Shown: positions 28,634-35,661 of the stretch, piece by piece | Position numbering within the stretch: the stretch's first letter is position 1 | Layout of the letters: every line of letters begins with the position of its first letter | Source of the DNA: a virus | Length of the DNA stretch: 64,000 nt | IMG/VR virus record: IMGVR_UViG_3300035670_000082 | Location: 1 to 64,000 of that record | Reading direction: 5' to 3' (one strand) | Made by a program: the position numbers and the translations under genes | The notes under the pieces: model-generated | Databases searched by the model: none | What the model saw: only the letters and a program-made list of their open reading frames with translations | What the model was told of the DNA's origin: nothing

Positions 28634-29092
28634 GTGTCAGCATCACCCGTAACCCTCGTCGGCAATCTCACCGCCGACCCAAAGTTGGAATACCTTTCCA
28701 GCGGAGCAGCGAAACTCAGTTTCAGCATCGCCTGTAACCATTATTGGACAGACCAAGCAGGTGAGAAGCAGGAGAAGACTTCGTTCTTCAACATTGTTGC
28801 GTGGCGCACTCTCGCCGAAGACGGCGGGAATGTCCTCTCGAAGGGAAGCAAAGTCGTCATCACGGGTCGTTTGGAACAGCGTTCATGGGAAGACAAGGAA
28901 GGCAACAAGCGTTCGACCGTCGAGGTTCTCGCCGACAACATCGGTCTTTCCGTGTACGGAGTCGATTCGTACAACAAGAAAGAGAAGTCGGCTAACGGTT
29001 CAGTCCCGCCTGCTCGTACGGCGACGCGTTCATCTGCGCCTGCGAAGAAGGCTCAGCCTGCTCTCGTTGAGGAGACCGAAGAACCTTTCTGA
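28634..29092 (+). CDS. ssb: Single-stranded DNA-binding protein
   Basis: 152 residues. The OB-fold is clear: VTLVGNLTADPKLEYLSSGA, then LSFSIACNHYWTD, then KTSFFNIVAWRTLAED, and GSKVVITGRLEQRSWEDKEG. The linker is Ala/Pro-rich and the tail ends EETEEPF, matching the acidic tip that recruits partner proteins. It coats ssDNA in replication and repair. GTG start behind GGAGGAACC. Confidence 0.95.
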   Translation: MSASPVTLVGNLTADPKLEYLSSGAAKLSFSIACNHYWTDQAGEKQEKTSFFNIVAWRTLAEDGGNVLSKGSKVVITGRLEQRSWEDKEGNKRSTVEVLADNIGLSVYGVDSYNKKEKSANGSVPPARTATRSSAPAKKAQPALVEETEEPF

Positions 29093-29491
29093 TTAGAGGG
29101 TTCTGATTTCGAACGGTTGCTTCGCGATTTTGTCGCGGAGGTCGGAAAGGTTTATCCGTAGGGGGAGATTTCCGTTCATTTCGCGTGCTTGTTCCGCGAA
29201 ATCTTCCGTGAAGAAACTGTCTGGTGGTGCGGTGTCGTAGCCTTCTTCGTCGTTGGATACGATGACCGCATCACCACACAGGATGATGCCGAAGAGCATT
29301 GAGACGATTGCGTTTGGTTCTAGTTTGTCGATGATGCCCGTGTCGTTTACATACGCACGGAGGTTGTACCCGTTGCTTTCGCGTGCGACATCAAACCACC
29401 CGCCGACCTCGCGACGGATTGCTTCGCTGTCGTTGAGCGGAATGAAGTTGATGCTTCCGTCGGTTCGTACTACTACTGCTTGATTGTTCAT
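29093..29491 (-). CDS. DUF3846-like protein
   Basis: Start ATG 29491 (overlaps the upstream stop). 132 residues: VVVRTDGSINFIPLNDSEAI, then GGWFDVARESNGYNLRAYVN, DTGIIDKLEPNAIVSMLFGI and ILCGDAVIVSNDEEG. The order of these segments matches DUF3846, a small family of mobile elements with unknown function. Confidence 0.85.
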   Translation of the reverse strand: MNNQAVVVRTDGSINFIPLNDSEAIRREVGGWFDVARESNGYNLRAYVNDTGIIDKLEPNAIVSMLFGIILCGDAVIVSNDEEGYDTAPPDSFFTEDFAEQAREMNGNLPLRINLSDLRDKIAKQPFEIRTL

Positions 29492-29799
29492 TATTTTCCT
29501 CCGTATCGTTTGCTTTGTTTTGGGTCGTAGAAATCGTTGTATGTGCGGTTCACCGATGGGTCTTCCAACGGTACGAACTCCACCCGTACGCGAGACGCGA
29601 CTTGTCGCATCCAACGCATCGCTTCTTTGCCGTCTGCGAATGGTCCGTAGATTGCGAACCCTCCGTGGTTTGGTGCGTATCTGACGATGCCGACTAGTGG
29701 TGTGTTTGCGTACGATGCTTCGATTTGTTCGCTGAACTCGTCAAACGATTGTACGAAGTCGCGTTCGTCAATGAAGTCGTCGTGGATGATGTCAGACAT
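29491..29799 (-). CDS. Hypothetical protein, 102 residues
   Basis: Acidic N-terminus (HDDFIDERDFVQSFDEFSEQ), beta core (LVGIVRYAPNHGGFAIYGPF), helix and strand, then a basic tail. Coupled to the metallophosphoesterase gene upstream and the DUF3846 gene downstream by overlaps. No family is recognised. Confidence 0.75.
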   Translation of the reverse strand: MSDIIHDDFIDERDFVQSFDEFSEQIEASYANTPLVGIVRYAPNHGGFAIYGPFADGKEAMRWMRQVASRVRVEFVPLEDPSVNRTYNDFYDPKQSKRYGGK

Positions 29800-30541
29800 C
29801 TAGCACCAAGACGCTTTCTTTGCCCATTCCGTCGCGACCCAAGACATCTACGGTTGTGATGCCGTTTTCGTCTTTCCAAGTTTCGCGCGTGTGGTGGTGA
29901 CCGCAGATGACTCGCTTCGGTGAGAACCGTTGTACGAGTTCTGATACAAGCGCGCGTTGCGCGACGCTTACGGGGATGTCATCTTTGTAGGAGATTGCCT
30001 GACCGAACGGTGCTTCGTGCGTGATGAGGATGTCCACTTTGCCGTCGGGGAGTTGGTCGATGTGGTACGGGTTGATGAGTTCGCCTCTCCACCATGAAAC
30101 GCCTTCCACGCGGTGTAGCCAATCGACGCTGTACGCGCCTCCGTAGCCCATGAACTCGGTGTCTCCGATGACGAAACGACATCCGCGAGGTATCCATTGA
30201 CACCATTCGTTTGGTGTGTCAATCGGTTCTGAGTCTCCGTAGATGTCTACGAGGTCGTTGAGCAGGTCGTGGTTTTCGTGGTTGCCGTCTACCCACAGGA
30301 ACTTGATTTGGTTTTTTTCTGCGAGTTCAGCAACTTGATTTACGAACTTTTCGCCTTTGGGCATGTGTACCCAATAGCCGAAGTCGCCACATGCGATGAT
30401 GTGGGTAGCGTTCTGACGCTTTGCTTCCGCGAACACGAACTTTGCGTGTCCGATTTCGCCGTGTATGTCGCCTGCGAATAGCACGCGCTGTGTATCGGTT
30501 TTCGTGTTATCTAGGTTTGGTATGTAGGTTAGTGTGTTCAT
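29792..30541 (-). CDS. Calcineurin-like metallophosphoesterase
   Basis: 249 residues with the family's metal motifs in order: AGDIHGE, CGDFGYW, WVDGNHEN, LITHEAPFG and CGHHH. These bind two metal ions for phosphoester cleavage. Phage members act on nucleotides, 2',3'-phosphates or proteins; the substrate here is unknown. Consensus promoter at 30551-30579 gives a nearly leaderless start. Confidence 0.9.
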   Translation of the reverse strand: MNTLTYIPNLDNTKTDTQRVLFAGDIHGEIGHAKFVFAEAKRQNATHIIACGDFGYWVHMPKGEKFVNQVAELAEKNQIKFLWVDGNHENHDLLNDLVDIYGDSEPIDTPNEWCQWIPRGCRFVIGDTEFMGYGGAYSVDWLHRVEGVSWWRGELINPYHIDQLPDGKVDILITHEAPFGQAISYKDDIPVSVAQRALVSELVQRFSPKRVICGHHHTRETWKDENGITTVDVLGRDGMGKESVLVLDV

Positions 30542-30550
30542 CTAACTACC

Positions 30551-30579
30551 ATCATAATAGGTGACAAGGGGTTTGTCAA
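30551..30579 (-). promoter_or_regulatory. Consensus promoter, near-leaderless
   Basis: TTGACA (30574-30579), 17 bp, TATGAT (30551-30556), then 9 nt to the ATG at 30541. Confidence 0.85.
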
Positions 30580-30659
30580 GGGGACAAAAGTCACCATGTA
30601 AGGCTCACCTAACACAACCTGTCGCATCGCGATAGCAAACTCTCAACTAATCTAGTGTC

Positions 30660-31085
30660 GTGAAAATCACCGCACAAATAGTCGCCAACCAACTCCCCCA
30701 AGAAATCAGGGAATTGGTGATAGCCACCACAAGCGACGCAACACTCGACTTCGAAGACCCCGAACTCAAAGACTTCCTGCCACCCGACAACATCATCCAA
30801 TCCATCCTCGCATCGGCGGGACTAGACGACTCCCCAACAGAAGCAGAACTAGACCAAGCAAACGCGTGGGTCAAAGAACAGCAAGAATGGATTACTCGCG
30901 CCATCCAAGCAAGCGAAGAACTCAACAAACGCGACCCACTCTCATCGGACCTGGCTGCCGCAGGGAAGTTCCCGCAATGGTTCCACACCCCGTGGGCAAG
31001 CAAACTCAACCATCAATGGTCGGAAAACCTGAAAGATTCAGTCCAAAAAGCAGAAGAGTATTTGGCGAAAGGCGACAAACAATGA
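30660..31085 (+). CDS. Hypothetical helical protein, 141 residues
   Basis: GTG start with TAATCT 6 nt upstream. Helical (ITAQIVANQLPQEIRELVIA, then DSPTEAELDQANAWVKEQQE). Polar, no zinc site. First gene of a plus-strand group. Function is unknown. Confidence 0.75.
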   Translation: MKITAQIVANQLPQEIRELVIATTSDATLDFEDPELKDFLPPDNIIQSILASAGLDDSPTEAELDQANAWVKEQQEWITRAIQASEELNKRDPLSSDLAAAGKFPQWFHTPWASKLNHQWSENLKDSVQKAEEYLAKGDKQ

Positions 31086-31408
31086 ATGACGAGAACAAAG
31101 AACCAAGCAACCTCGAACAAGCGATGAGCAAAGTCGCCGAAACGCTCACCCCGTCTCGCAAGAAAGTCCCGCGAACACAAGAAGGCGAACCCGCGCAAAG
31201 CCAAATCTTGATTCGAGCAAGCAAAGAAGACCACGAACTCATCAAGAAGGCTGCCGAACACGAAGGGAAATCGATGTCGGAGTTCGTTCGTGAAGTCGCA
31301 GTCGGGAAAGCAAACGAGTTGGTGAACTGCCAACATCCGCTCTCCCACAGGAAATCGTACCCGTGGTCAGAGTTTTGTCTGAAATGCGGGCAAAGGCTCA
31401 GAGGGTGA
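31082..31408 (+). CDS. Ribbon-helix-helix plus zinc-ribbon protein
   Basis: Start ATG 31082. 108 residues. The middle (SQILIRASKEDHELIKKAAE, then MSEFVREVAVGKANELV) fits a TraY/DUF1778-type RHH or antitoxin-like fold. The C-terminus CQHPLSHRKSYPWSEFCLKC has Cys/His for one zinc. A small DNA-binding regulator is likely. Overlaps the gene on each side. Confidence 0.75.
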   Translation: MNDENKEPSNLEQAMSKVAETLTPSRKKVPRTQEGEPAQSQILIRASKEDHELIKKAAEHEGKSMSEFVREVAVGKANELVNCQHPLSHRKSYPWSEFCLKCGQRLRG

Positions 31409-31743
31409 AACGCGGGAAACCGCTCAAACGCACCCCGCTCAACAAACGGTCAAAGAAACGGCAGAAGGTGTATGACGAAGAAAGGAAACCGCTCGTCGCC
31501 CGCCTCCTCAAAGAACGCCCGTGGTGCGAAGCGTGCCAAATCTTCGCGGGCTACGACGGGAAAGCAGTCTTCGTCAAACGACCTTCGCGGGACATCCACG
31601 AGTTGGTACGACGCTCACAAGGCGGAAGCATCACAGATGAGACGAATTGTATTGCGGTCTGTCGCCCGTGCCATCGGCGAATCGGGGAAAACCCGCAGTT
31701 AGCGTTCGAGTTGGGTCTCGCAAAAAGAAGTTGGGAACGCTGA
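31405..31743 (+). CDS. HNH endonuclease
   Basis: 112 residues from GTG 31405 (overlaps the upstream stop). N-terminal basic motif KRGKPLKRTPLNKRSKKRQK is typical of short phage HNH nucleases. The core shows CEACQIF, IHELVRRSQGGSITDETN and CIAVCRPCHRRIGENPQ. HNH proteins nick or cut DNA and in phages often act near packaging genes or as homing enzymes. Confidence 0.9.
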   Translation: MKRGKPLKRTPLNKRSKKRQKVYDEERKPLVARLLKERPWCEACQIFAGYDGKAVFVKRPSRDIHELVRRSQGGSITDETNCIAVCRPCHRRIGENPQLAFELGLAKRSWER

Positions 31744-31810
31744 TTGTGGTATTCTGTTAGGTAACATAAACCATTAGTTCGTGCGCTGAGGCGTGCGGGG
31801 GAGAAAAGCA

Positions 31811-32191
31811 ATGAGCACATGGAGAAACGGAAAGCAGTTGGCGGGAATCGTCACACTGTCAAGCGAAGAAGTCCTGTCCACAGGCACAGGTAAGGCGCGG
31901 GTTCGCATGCCCGTCGCAGGTCACATCGTCGGTGTAACCGTGTCGGTGCTCAGCGCACCCGCAGGGTCGTCAGCGATTTTCGATGTCAACAAGAACGGGA
32001 CTACCATTTTCACAACGCAGGCGAACCGCCCCACCGTTGCCGCGGCTGCTGTCTCGGCAACCGCCGGCGCAGCGGCAGTCAAGTCGTTCGCTGCTGGTGA
32101 TGTCATCACCGTTGACGTAGACCAGGTTGGCTCAGGCACGGCAGGCACGGGTTTCACTGTCGCCATTGCTTACAGAGGCAAGAACCTCTAA
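31811..32191 (+). CDS. Structural surface protein, head fibre/decoration-like
   Basis: 126 residues. The segment GVTVSVLSAPAGSSAIFDVN, KNGTTIFTTQANRPTVAAAA and ITVDVDQVGSGTAGTGFTVA, then YR, is a recurrent beta-sandwich in phage surface or fibre proteins. It is likely a virion-exposed protein. Ends in a strong terminator at 32214-32252. Confidence 0.7.
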   Translation: MSTWRNGKQLAGIVTLSSEEVLSTGTGKARVRMPVAGHIVGVTVSVLSAPAGSSAIFDVNKNGTTIFTTQANRPTVAAAAVSATAGAAAVKSFAAGDVITVDVDQVGSGTAGTGFTVAIAYRGKNL

Positions 32192-32213
32192 ATCTGCTGT
32201 CACGCACAATAAG

Positions 32214-32252
32214 GCGCGTGTCCACTCGGTTTCGGGTGGCACGCGCTTTTTT
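32214..32252 (+). terminator. Rho-independent terminator
   Basis: GCGCGTGTCCAC...GTGGCACGCGC with one bulge, then TTTTTT. The best terminator in the window. Confidence 0.9.
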
Positions 32253-32269
32253 GTTGTATTGTTTGCCTC

Positions 32270-32779
32270 GTGAACACGCTCGGACTCGACTTGTCGCTCA
32301 CTTCGACGGGCGTTTCCTACAACGGGAACACGGAAAGTATCCGCCCAACCACCCGTGGTGCTGAGCGTCTCGTCGAAATCAGAGACAGGGTGATGAACAT
32401 CTGTGAAGGGCAACGCATACAGGTCGTCGGAGTGGAGGGCTACTCTTACATGTCCCGCAACTCTCAGGCGCACTCGATTGGCGAACTCGGCGGAGTTGTC
32501 AGGGTCGCCTTGTTCGAGAGGGGAATCCCGTACATCGAAATCCCCCCGACTTGCCGTGCGAAGTTCGCAACAGGGAAAGGAAATGCGGGAAAGTCCGAAG
32601 TTGTGTCGGCTATCTCGGCGATGACGGGCATTGTGTGGGGTGGCGGAGATGGCGATGACCGTTGTGACGCTTGGATTCTCGAACAGATGCTTATTGCGAA
32701 ACTCGGTTCGAGTGAATACGCTTGGTCTGCCCAACAGTTATCGGCGTTGGAGAAAGTTGATTGGACGGGACTGTCGTGA
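32270..32779 (+). CDS. RuvC-like Holliday junction resolvase
   Basis: 169 residues. Motif I LGLDLSLTSTG (Asp at 6), motif II VVGVEGYSYMSRN, and a late Asp pair in DGDDRCDAWILEQM fit the RNase H-like fold of phage RuvC enzymes. They cut four-way junctions during recombination and before packaging. GTG start with TATTGT 7 nt upstream. Confidence 0.85.
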   Translation: MNTLGLDLSLTSTGVSYNGNTESIRPTTRGAERLVEIRDRVMNICEGQRIQVVGVEGYSYMSRNSQAHSIGELGGVVRVALFERGIPYIEIPPTCRAKFATGKGNAGKSEVVSAISAMTGIVWGGGDGDDRCDAWILEQMLIAKLGSSEYAWSAQQLSALEKVDWTGLS

Positions 32780-33120
32780 CGAGAACACAACCGATTTCAC
32801 AGGTGGACATCGAGCGTGAAATGATGCGTTTGATGGCGCAAATGGAGGAGGAAACCGAAGCGTTCGAAACGCTGAGTGTGGACTGCGCCAAGAAAGAAGC
32901 GTTGATGAAAGCAAATTGGGCGAAAGAGTATCTGTCTGCGAAGGGGTCTATAAAAGAGCGGGAAGCGTGGGCTGACTACAAACTGTCCGACGAGGTGTAC
33001 GGATACAAGATTGCTGAGGCGTTGGTGAAAGCGAAACGGGAGAAGTTGCTGTCCGTGAGGTCGGCGTTGGATTCGTTGCGAACACTAAACGCAAATGTGA
33101 GAGTTCAGGTGAACCAATGA
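32776..33120 (+). CDS. Hypothetical coiled-coil protein, 114 residues
   Basis: GTG start overlaps the resolvase stop (GTGA). Long helices: VDIEREMMRLMAQMEEETEA and YKIAEALVKAKREKLLSVRS. Phages often place such a protein next to RuvC-like genes. No family name can be given. Confidence 0.75.
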   Translation: MTRTQPISQVDIEREMMRLMAQMEEETEAFETLSVDCAKKEALMKANWAKEYLSAKGSIKEREAWADYKLSDEVYGYKIAEALVKAKREKLLSVRSALDSLRTLNANVRVQVNQ

Positions 33121-33890
33121 GCAACATCCACGAGTCGATAAAGAACTTGGCGATGCCGATTGAGAAGTTGATTCCTCTCGACGGCAACCCCCGTAAAGGA
33201 AATGTCGATGCGATTATGGCGTCGTACAAGGAGTTCGGTCAAGTGAAACCCGTCGTGGTGCGTGGCAACGGTGACGGGACTTACACGGTGCTTGCGGGTA
33301 ATCATCAGGTCGAGGCGTGCCGTCGGCTTGGTTGGTCGGAAGTTGCGTGCGTCGAGTTCGATGGCGACGATTCCCGTGCTGTCGCTTTCGCTCTTGCTGA
33401 TAACCGTACTACTGAACTTGGCACGGTGGATAGCAACCTTCTGTTCGAGATGATTACGACTGCTGATGATTATGCGGATTTGTTCGAGTCGCTCGGATGG
33501 GATGAGTTCGAGTTCGCTTCGATGGAAGATGATTATGTGTCGGATGATGACACGACCTACACTCCGCCCGTGATTGTGAATCCGAATCCCGTTGTCGAGT
33601 CCGCTAGTCCCGTTGCGCCTCTGACTGTGGTTGAGACTGCTGAGGGGTCGGGGGTGGTTGCGCCTGCTTCGACTGATACTGCGAGGGCGGTGGTTCAGGG
33701 GAGTGGCACGGTGGTTGGTGGTGCGAACTCCAAGGCGGTGGTTCAGTACACGCTTGTCTTTGAGTCTGCTGAGCAACAACGCAAGTGGTACGACTTCATC
33801 AGGTGGTTGCGTTCTGCGCCTGCGTATGACGGTGACACGACGGCTGAGCGGTTGCTTTCGTTCTTGGATTCTCACGCTGACTACGAGTAA
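33117..33890 (+). CDS. ParB/Srx-like domain protein
   Basis: 257 residues. N-terminal ParB-like part: IEKLIPLDGNPRKGNVDAIM, then FGQVKPVVVRGNGDGTYTVL, then AGNHQVEACRRLGWSEVACV. Linker and tail are rich in Val, Ser, Ala; the C-terminus (FESAEQQRKWYDFIRWLRSA) looks like a helical add-on. Phage proteins of this group use the fold for CTP or nuclease functions. Confidence 0.8.
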   Translation: MSNIHESIKNLAMPIEKLIPLDGNPRKGNVDAIMASYKEFGQVKPVVVRGNGDGTYTVLAGNHQVEACRRLGWSEVACVEFDGDDSRAVAFALADNRTTELGTVDSNLLFEMITTADDYADLFESLGWDEFEFASMEDDYVSDDDTTYTPPVIVNPNPVVESASPVAPLTVVETAEGSGVVAPASTDTARAVVQGSGTVVGGANSKAVVQYTLVFESAEQQRKWYDFIRWLRSAPAYDGDTTAERLLSFLDSHADYE

Positions 33891-33894
33891 CCCC

Positions 33895-33963
33895 GTAACA
33901 CCCTTTCCCTAAGGTAGTCGGCAACTACTAGACACCCGTAACGGGTGGGAGAGGTGATACGAA
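33895..33963 (+). promoter_or_regulatory. Leader element with hairpin, degenerate promoter part
   Basis: GTAACACC (33895-33902) in place of TCACAC, CAACTACTAG (33922-33931), hairpin CACCCG-TAA-CGGGTG (33933-33947), then GGAGAGGTGA. GTGCGTA is missing. Confidence 0.7.
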
Positions 33964-34131
33964 ATGCTTACTTGTAACTCTTGCGGGCGTGAGGTTTCTC
34001 ACGACGACTGCGAAATCTTCTGCGACATCGCCGAATCTTGGTTGGGGGTGAACTTCGACCCCAACACGATTCCTGAGGGTGCGTCGGTTGAGTGCCACGA
34101 GTGCTGTCCGCCTGACGGCGACTACTGCTGA
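33964..34131 (+). CDS. Cysteine-rich zinc protein, 55 residues
   Basis: Reads MLTCNSCGREVSHDDCEIFC and ends CHECCPPDGDYC: nine cysteines, several in CxxC pairs. Likely binds two zinc ions. Single-gene unit behind a leader hairpin. Confidence 0.8.
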   Translation: MLTCNSCGREVSHDDCEIFCDIAESWLGVNFDPNTIPEGASVECHECCPPDGDYC

Positions 34132-34134
34132 GCG

Positions 34135-34211
34135 TCACACTTCATGACTTCGGTGCGTAATACTGATACACAACTACTAGCCACCCGTGAGGGTGAGAGA
34201 GGAAATACGAA
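34135..34211 (+). promoter_or_regulatory. Bipartite element and hairpin leader
   Basis: TCACAC (34135-34140), 12 bases, GTGCGTAATA (34153-34162), CAACTACTAG (34171-34180), hairpin CACCC-GTGA-GGGTG (34182-34195). Confidence 0.85.
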
Positions 34212-34379
34212 ATGACGATTCTCTACGAGTGCTATGTCACCTTCCTAGTCGAGGTTGAGGATACGACTGAGACCATGACTGAAGCAGACATCATCAACAC
34301 GGCGAGACAGAAAGCCGTTGAGGTAGTCAAGTATCTCCACGACGACCAACTCCACATCGAGTATGAGGCGTATGTCTGA
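34212..34379 (+). CDS. Small hypothetical protein, 55 residues
   Basis: MTILYECYVTFLVEVEDTTE, then an acidic helix (MTEADIINTARQKAVEVVKY). Strand-helix-strand layout; ferredoxin-like half domain possible. Single-gene unit with a full leader. Confidence 0.75.
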   Translation: MTILYECYVTFLVEVEDTTETMTEADIINTARQKAVEVVKYLHDDQLHIEYEAYV

Positions 34380-34391
34380 TTAGAGGTGAGT

Positions 34392-34421
34392 CTCACGGGT
34401 AGTAGGGGTGCTACCCGTGAG
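34392..34421. terminator. Perfect hairpin between convergent genes
   Basis: CTCACGGGTAG and CTACCCGTGAG, an 11-bp stem with an 8-nt loop. Confidence 0.7.
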
Positions 34422-34431
34422 CAACCCGTCG

Positions 34432-35091
34432 CTAGTTCTTCCCTGTGTCTAGGTTCGCTATGTATGCGACAGCCTTCGCTAACGACCCTTGCTCTGTGAC
34501 GAGTTCATCAAACGCTTCGAGATACTCTTTGCCTTCATCGGTTGAGAGTTCCCTACGACAGTAGTCACGATAGTCGTTCAGTATGCGAGTCACGAACCCT
34601 GACATGTTTCGTTGAGGGGTAGCAACTTCACTACCCGTATCCCCGTACACGGGTTGCCCCCTGTCGTCGTAGTTCACTTTCACGAAACGGTATGCGGTAT
34701 CACCTTCCCAAGTAGTGACGACAGTAAACAAACCTTCCATCACATCGGTTAGCGGATTCGTTTGGTATTCCTTCTCAAGGTCGCCACGCTTGTATCGTTT
34801 CGCTTCCTCTTCTGTCATACCTTCTGCGGGTTTCATGAACACTTCTGCGGTGAACGCAAGCACATCAAACTTCATGAGACCTGTCTTTATGACAGCATCC
34901 AATGTTCGAGGTAGCGTCTCAACAAGTGTTTCACCACCCGTAGCGTCAATGGTCATCATCTCATCTCTGTACGAAACAGACACGAACGAACTTGTATCTG
35001 TCACACCACGATTCATAAGACATGCTTCACTCTTCCTATGTTGAGCAAGTTCAGTGATGAAATCACAATACTTAGTCGCTAACGAACTCAT
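34432..35091 (-). CDS. Hypothetical protein, about 220 residues
   Basis: I use ATG 35091; ATG 35103 is also in frame but sits directly on AAAGG. N-terminal helices (SLATKYCDFITELAQHRKSE), beta middle (FVSVSYRDEMMTIDATGGET, then EGLFTVVTTWEGDTAYRFVK), helical C-terminus. It lies downstream of the LexA-like array. No family is recognised. Confidence 0.75.
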   Translation of the reverse strand: MSSLATKYCDFITELAQHRKSEACLMNRGVTDTSSFVSVSYRDEMMTIDATGGETLVETLPRTLDAVIKTGLMKFDVLAFTAEVFMKPAEGMTEEEAKRYKRGDLEKEYQTNPLTDVMEGLFTVVTTWEGDTAYRFVKVNYDDRGQPVYGDTGSEVATPQRNMSGFVTRILNDYRDYCRRELSTDEGKEYLEAFDELVTEQGSLAKAVAYIANLDTGKN

Positions 35092-35187
35092 ACACTCACA
35101 CATCCTTTCATGTGTCTCTCACCTAGTTTCATCATACGAATACACATCACAAATCACCCGTAAATCACCCGTGAGCCTTGCGAAACT

Positions 35188-35361
35188 TCACGCCAACACA
35201 CGGTCAAGACGATACGACTCACGCAACGCCTCAGCACGAGACCCACACAACTTCACCTTCGCATAACGACTCTCAGTATCAACAACCCACCACTTACCAC
35301 GCTCTTCATAACACGGTGCGATGTCATAACGATTCCGATACCTGTACTTAGCCACACTCAC
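35188..35361 (-). CDS. Small basic protein, 57 residues
   Basis: GTG start at 35361. Reads SVAKYRYRNRYDIAPCYEER, then KWWVVDTESRYAKVKLCGSR and a final helix (ALRESYRLDRVLA). Basic and compact, perhaps nucleic-acid binding. It is the first gene after the five-site LexA-like array and thus its best candidate target. Confidence 0.65.
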   Translation of the reverse strand: MSVAKYRYRNRYDIAPCYEERGKWWVVDTESRYAKVKLCGSRAEALRESYRLDRVLA

Positions 35362-35451
35362 ACTCTCACTTTCATCAAAATAAACAAAACGGATAATCGC
35401 ACAACACTTTACAACACGACGAAACGAAAGTCAAACCACAAACCACAAACA

Positions 35452-35565
35452 AACACATGTTCGCAAACACGAACACATGTTCACACACAAAAACACATGT
35501 TCGCCCCCACAAACACATGTTCGCCCCCAATCACACACAACAAACACACACGAACACATGTTCAC
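35452..35565. repeat. Five tandem LexA-box-like sites, 20-bp period
   Basis: AACACATGTTC occurs at 35452, 35472, 35492, 35512 and 35553: exactly 20, 20, 20 and 41 bp apart. Copies 2 and 5 read CGAAC-ACAT-GTTC, close to the actinobacterial LexA consensus; copies 1, 3 and 4 read AAAC-ACAT-GTTCG. The spacing puts all sites on one face of the helix, so cooperative binding is possible. Confidence 0.85.
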
Positions 35566-35661
35566 ACACAAAAAAGCCAAATAAGCGGGACTACAACCTA
35601 GGGGCGCCTCGACAGCACCGGGGGCGGGTGTGCGCCAATTTTTTGGTCGGGTGTGTTCTGT
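35566..35661. other. Intergenic region after the array
   Basis: Holds GCGGGACT (35587-35594) and a GGGGCGCC-rich fold (about 35600-35640) followed by TTTTTT on the plus side. A terminator for the minus-strand methyltransferase is likely, but I could not settle a clean stem. Confidence 0.45.

Noticed and set aside
35452-35575. CRISPR array
   Set aside because: Repeats are only 11-13 bases with a 20-bp period and the spacers are simple ACACA sequence, so this is a binding-site array.
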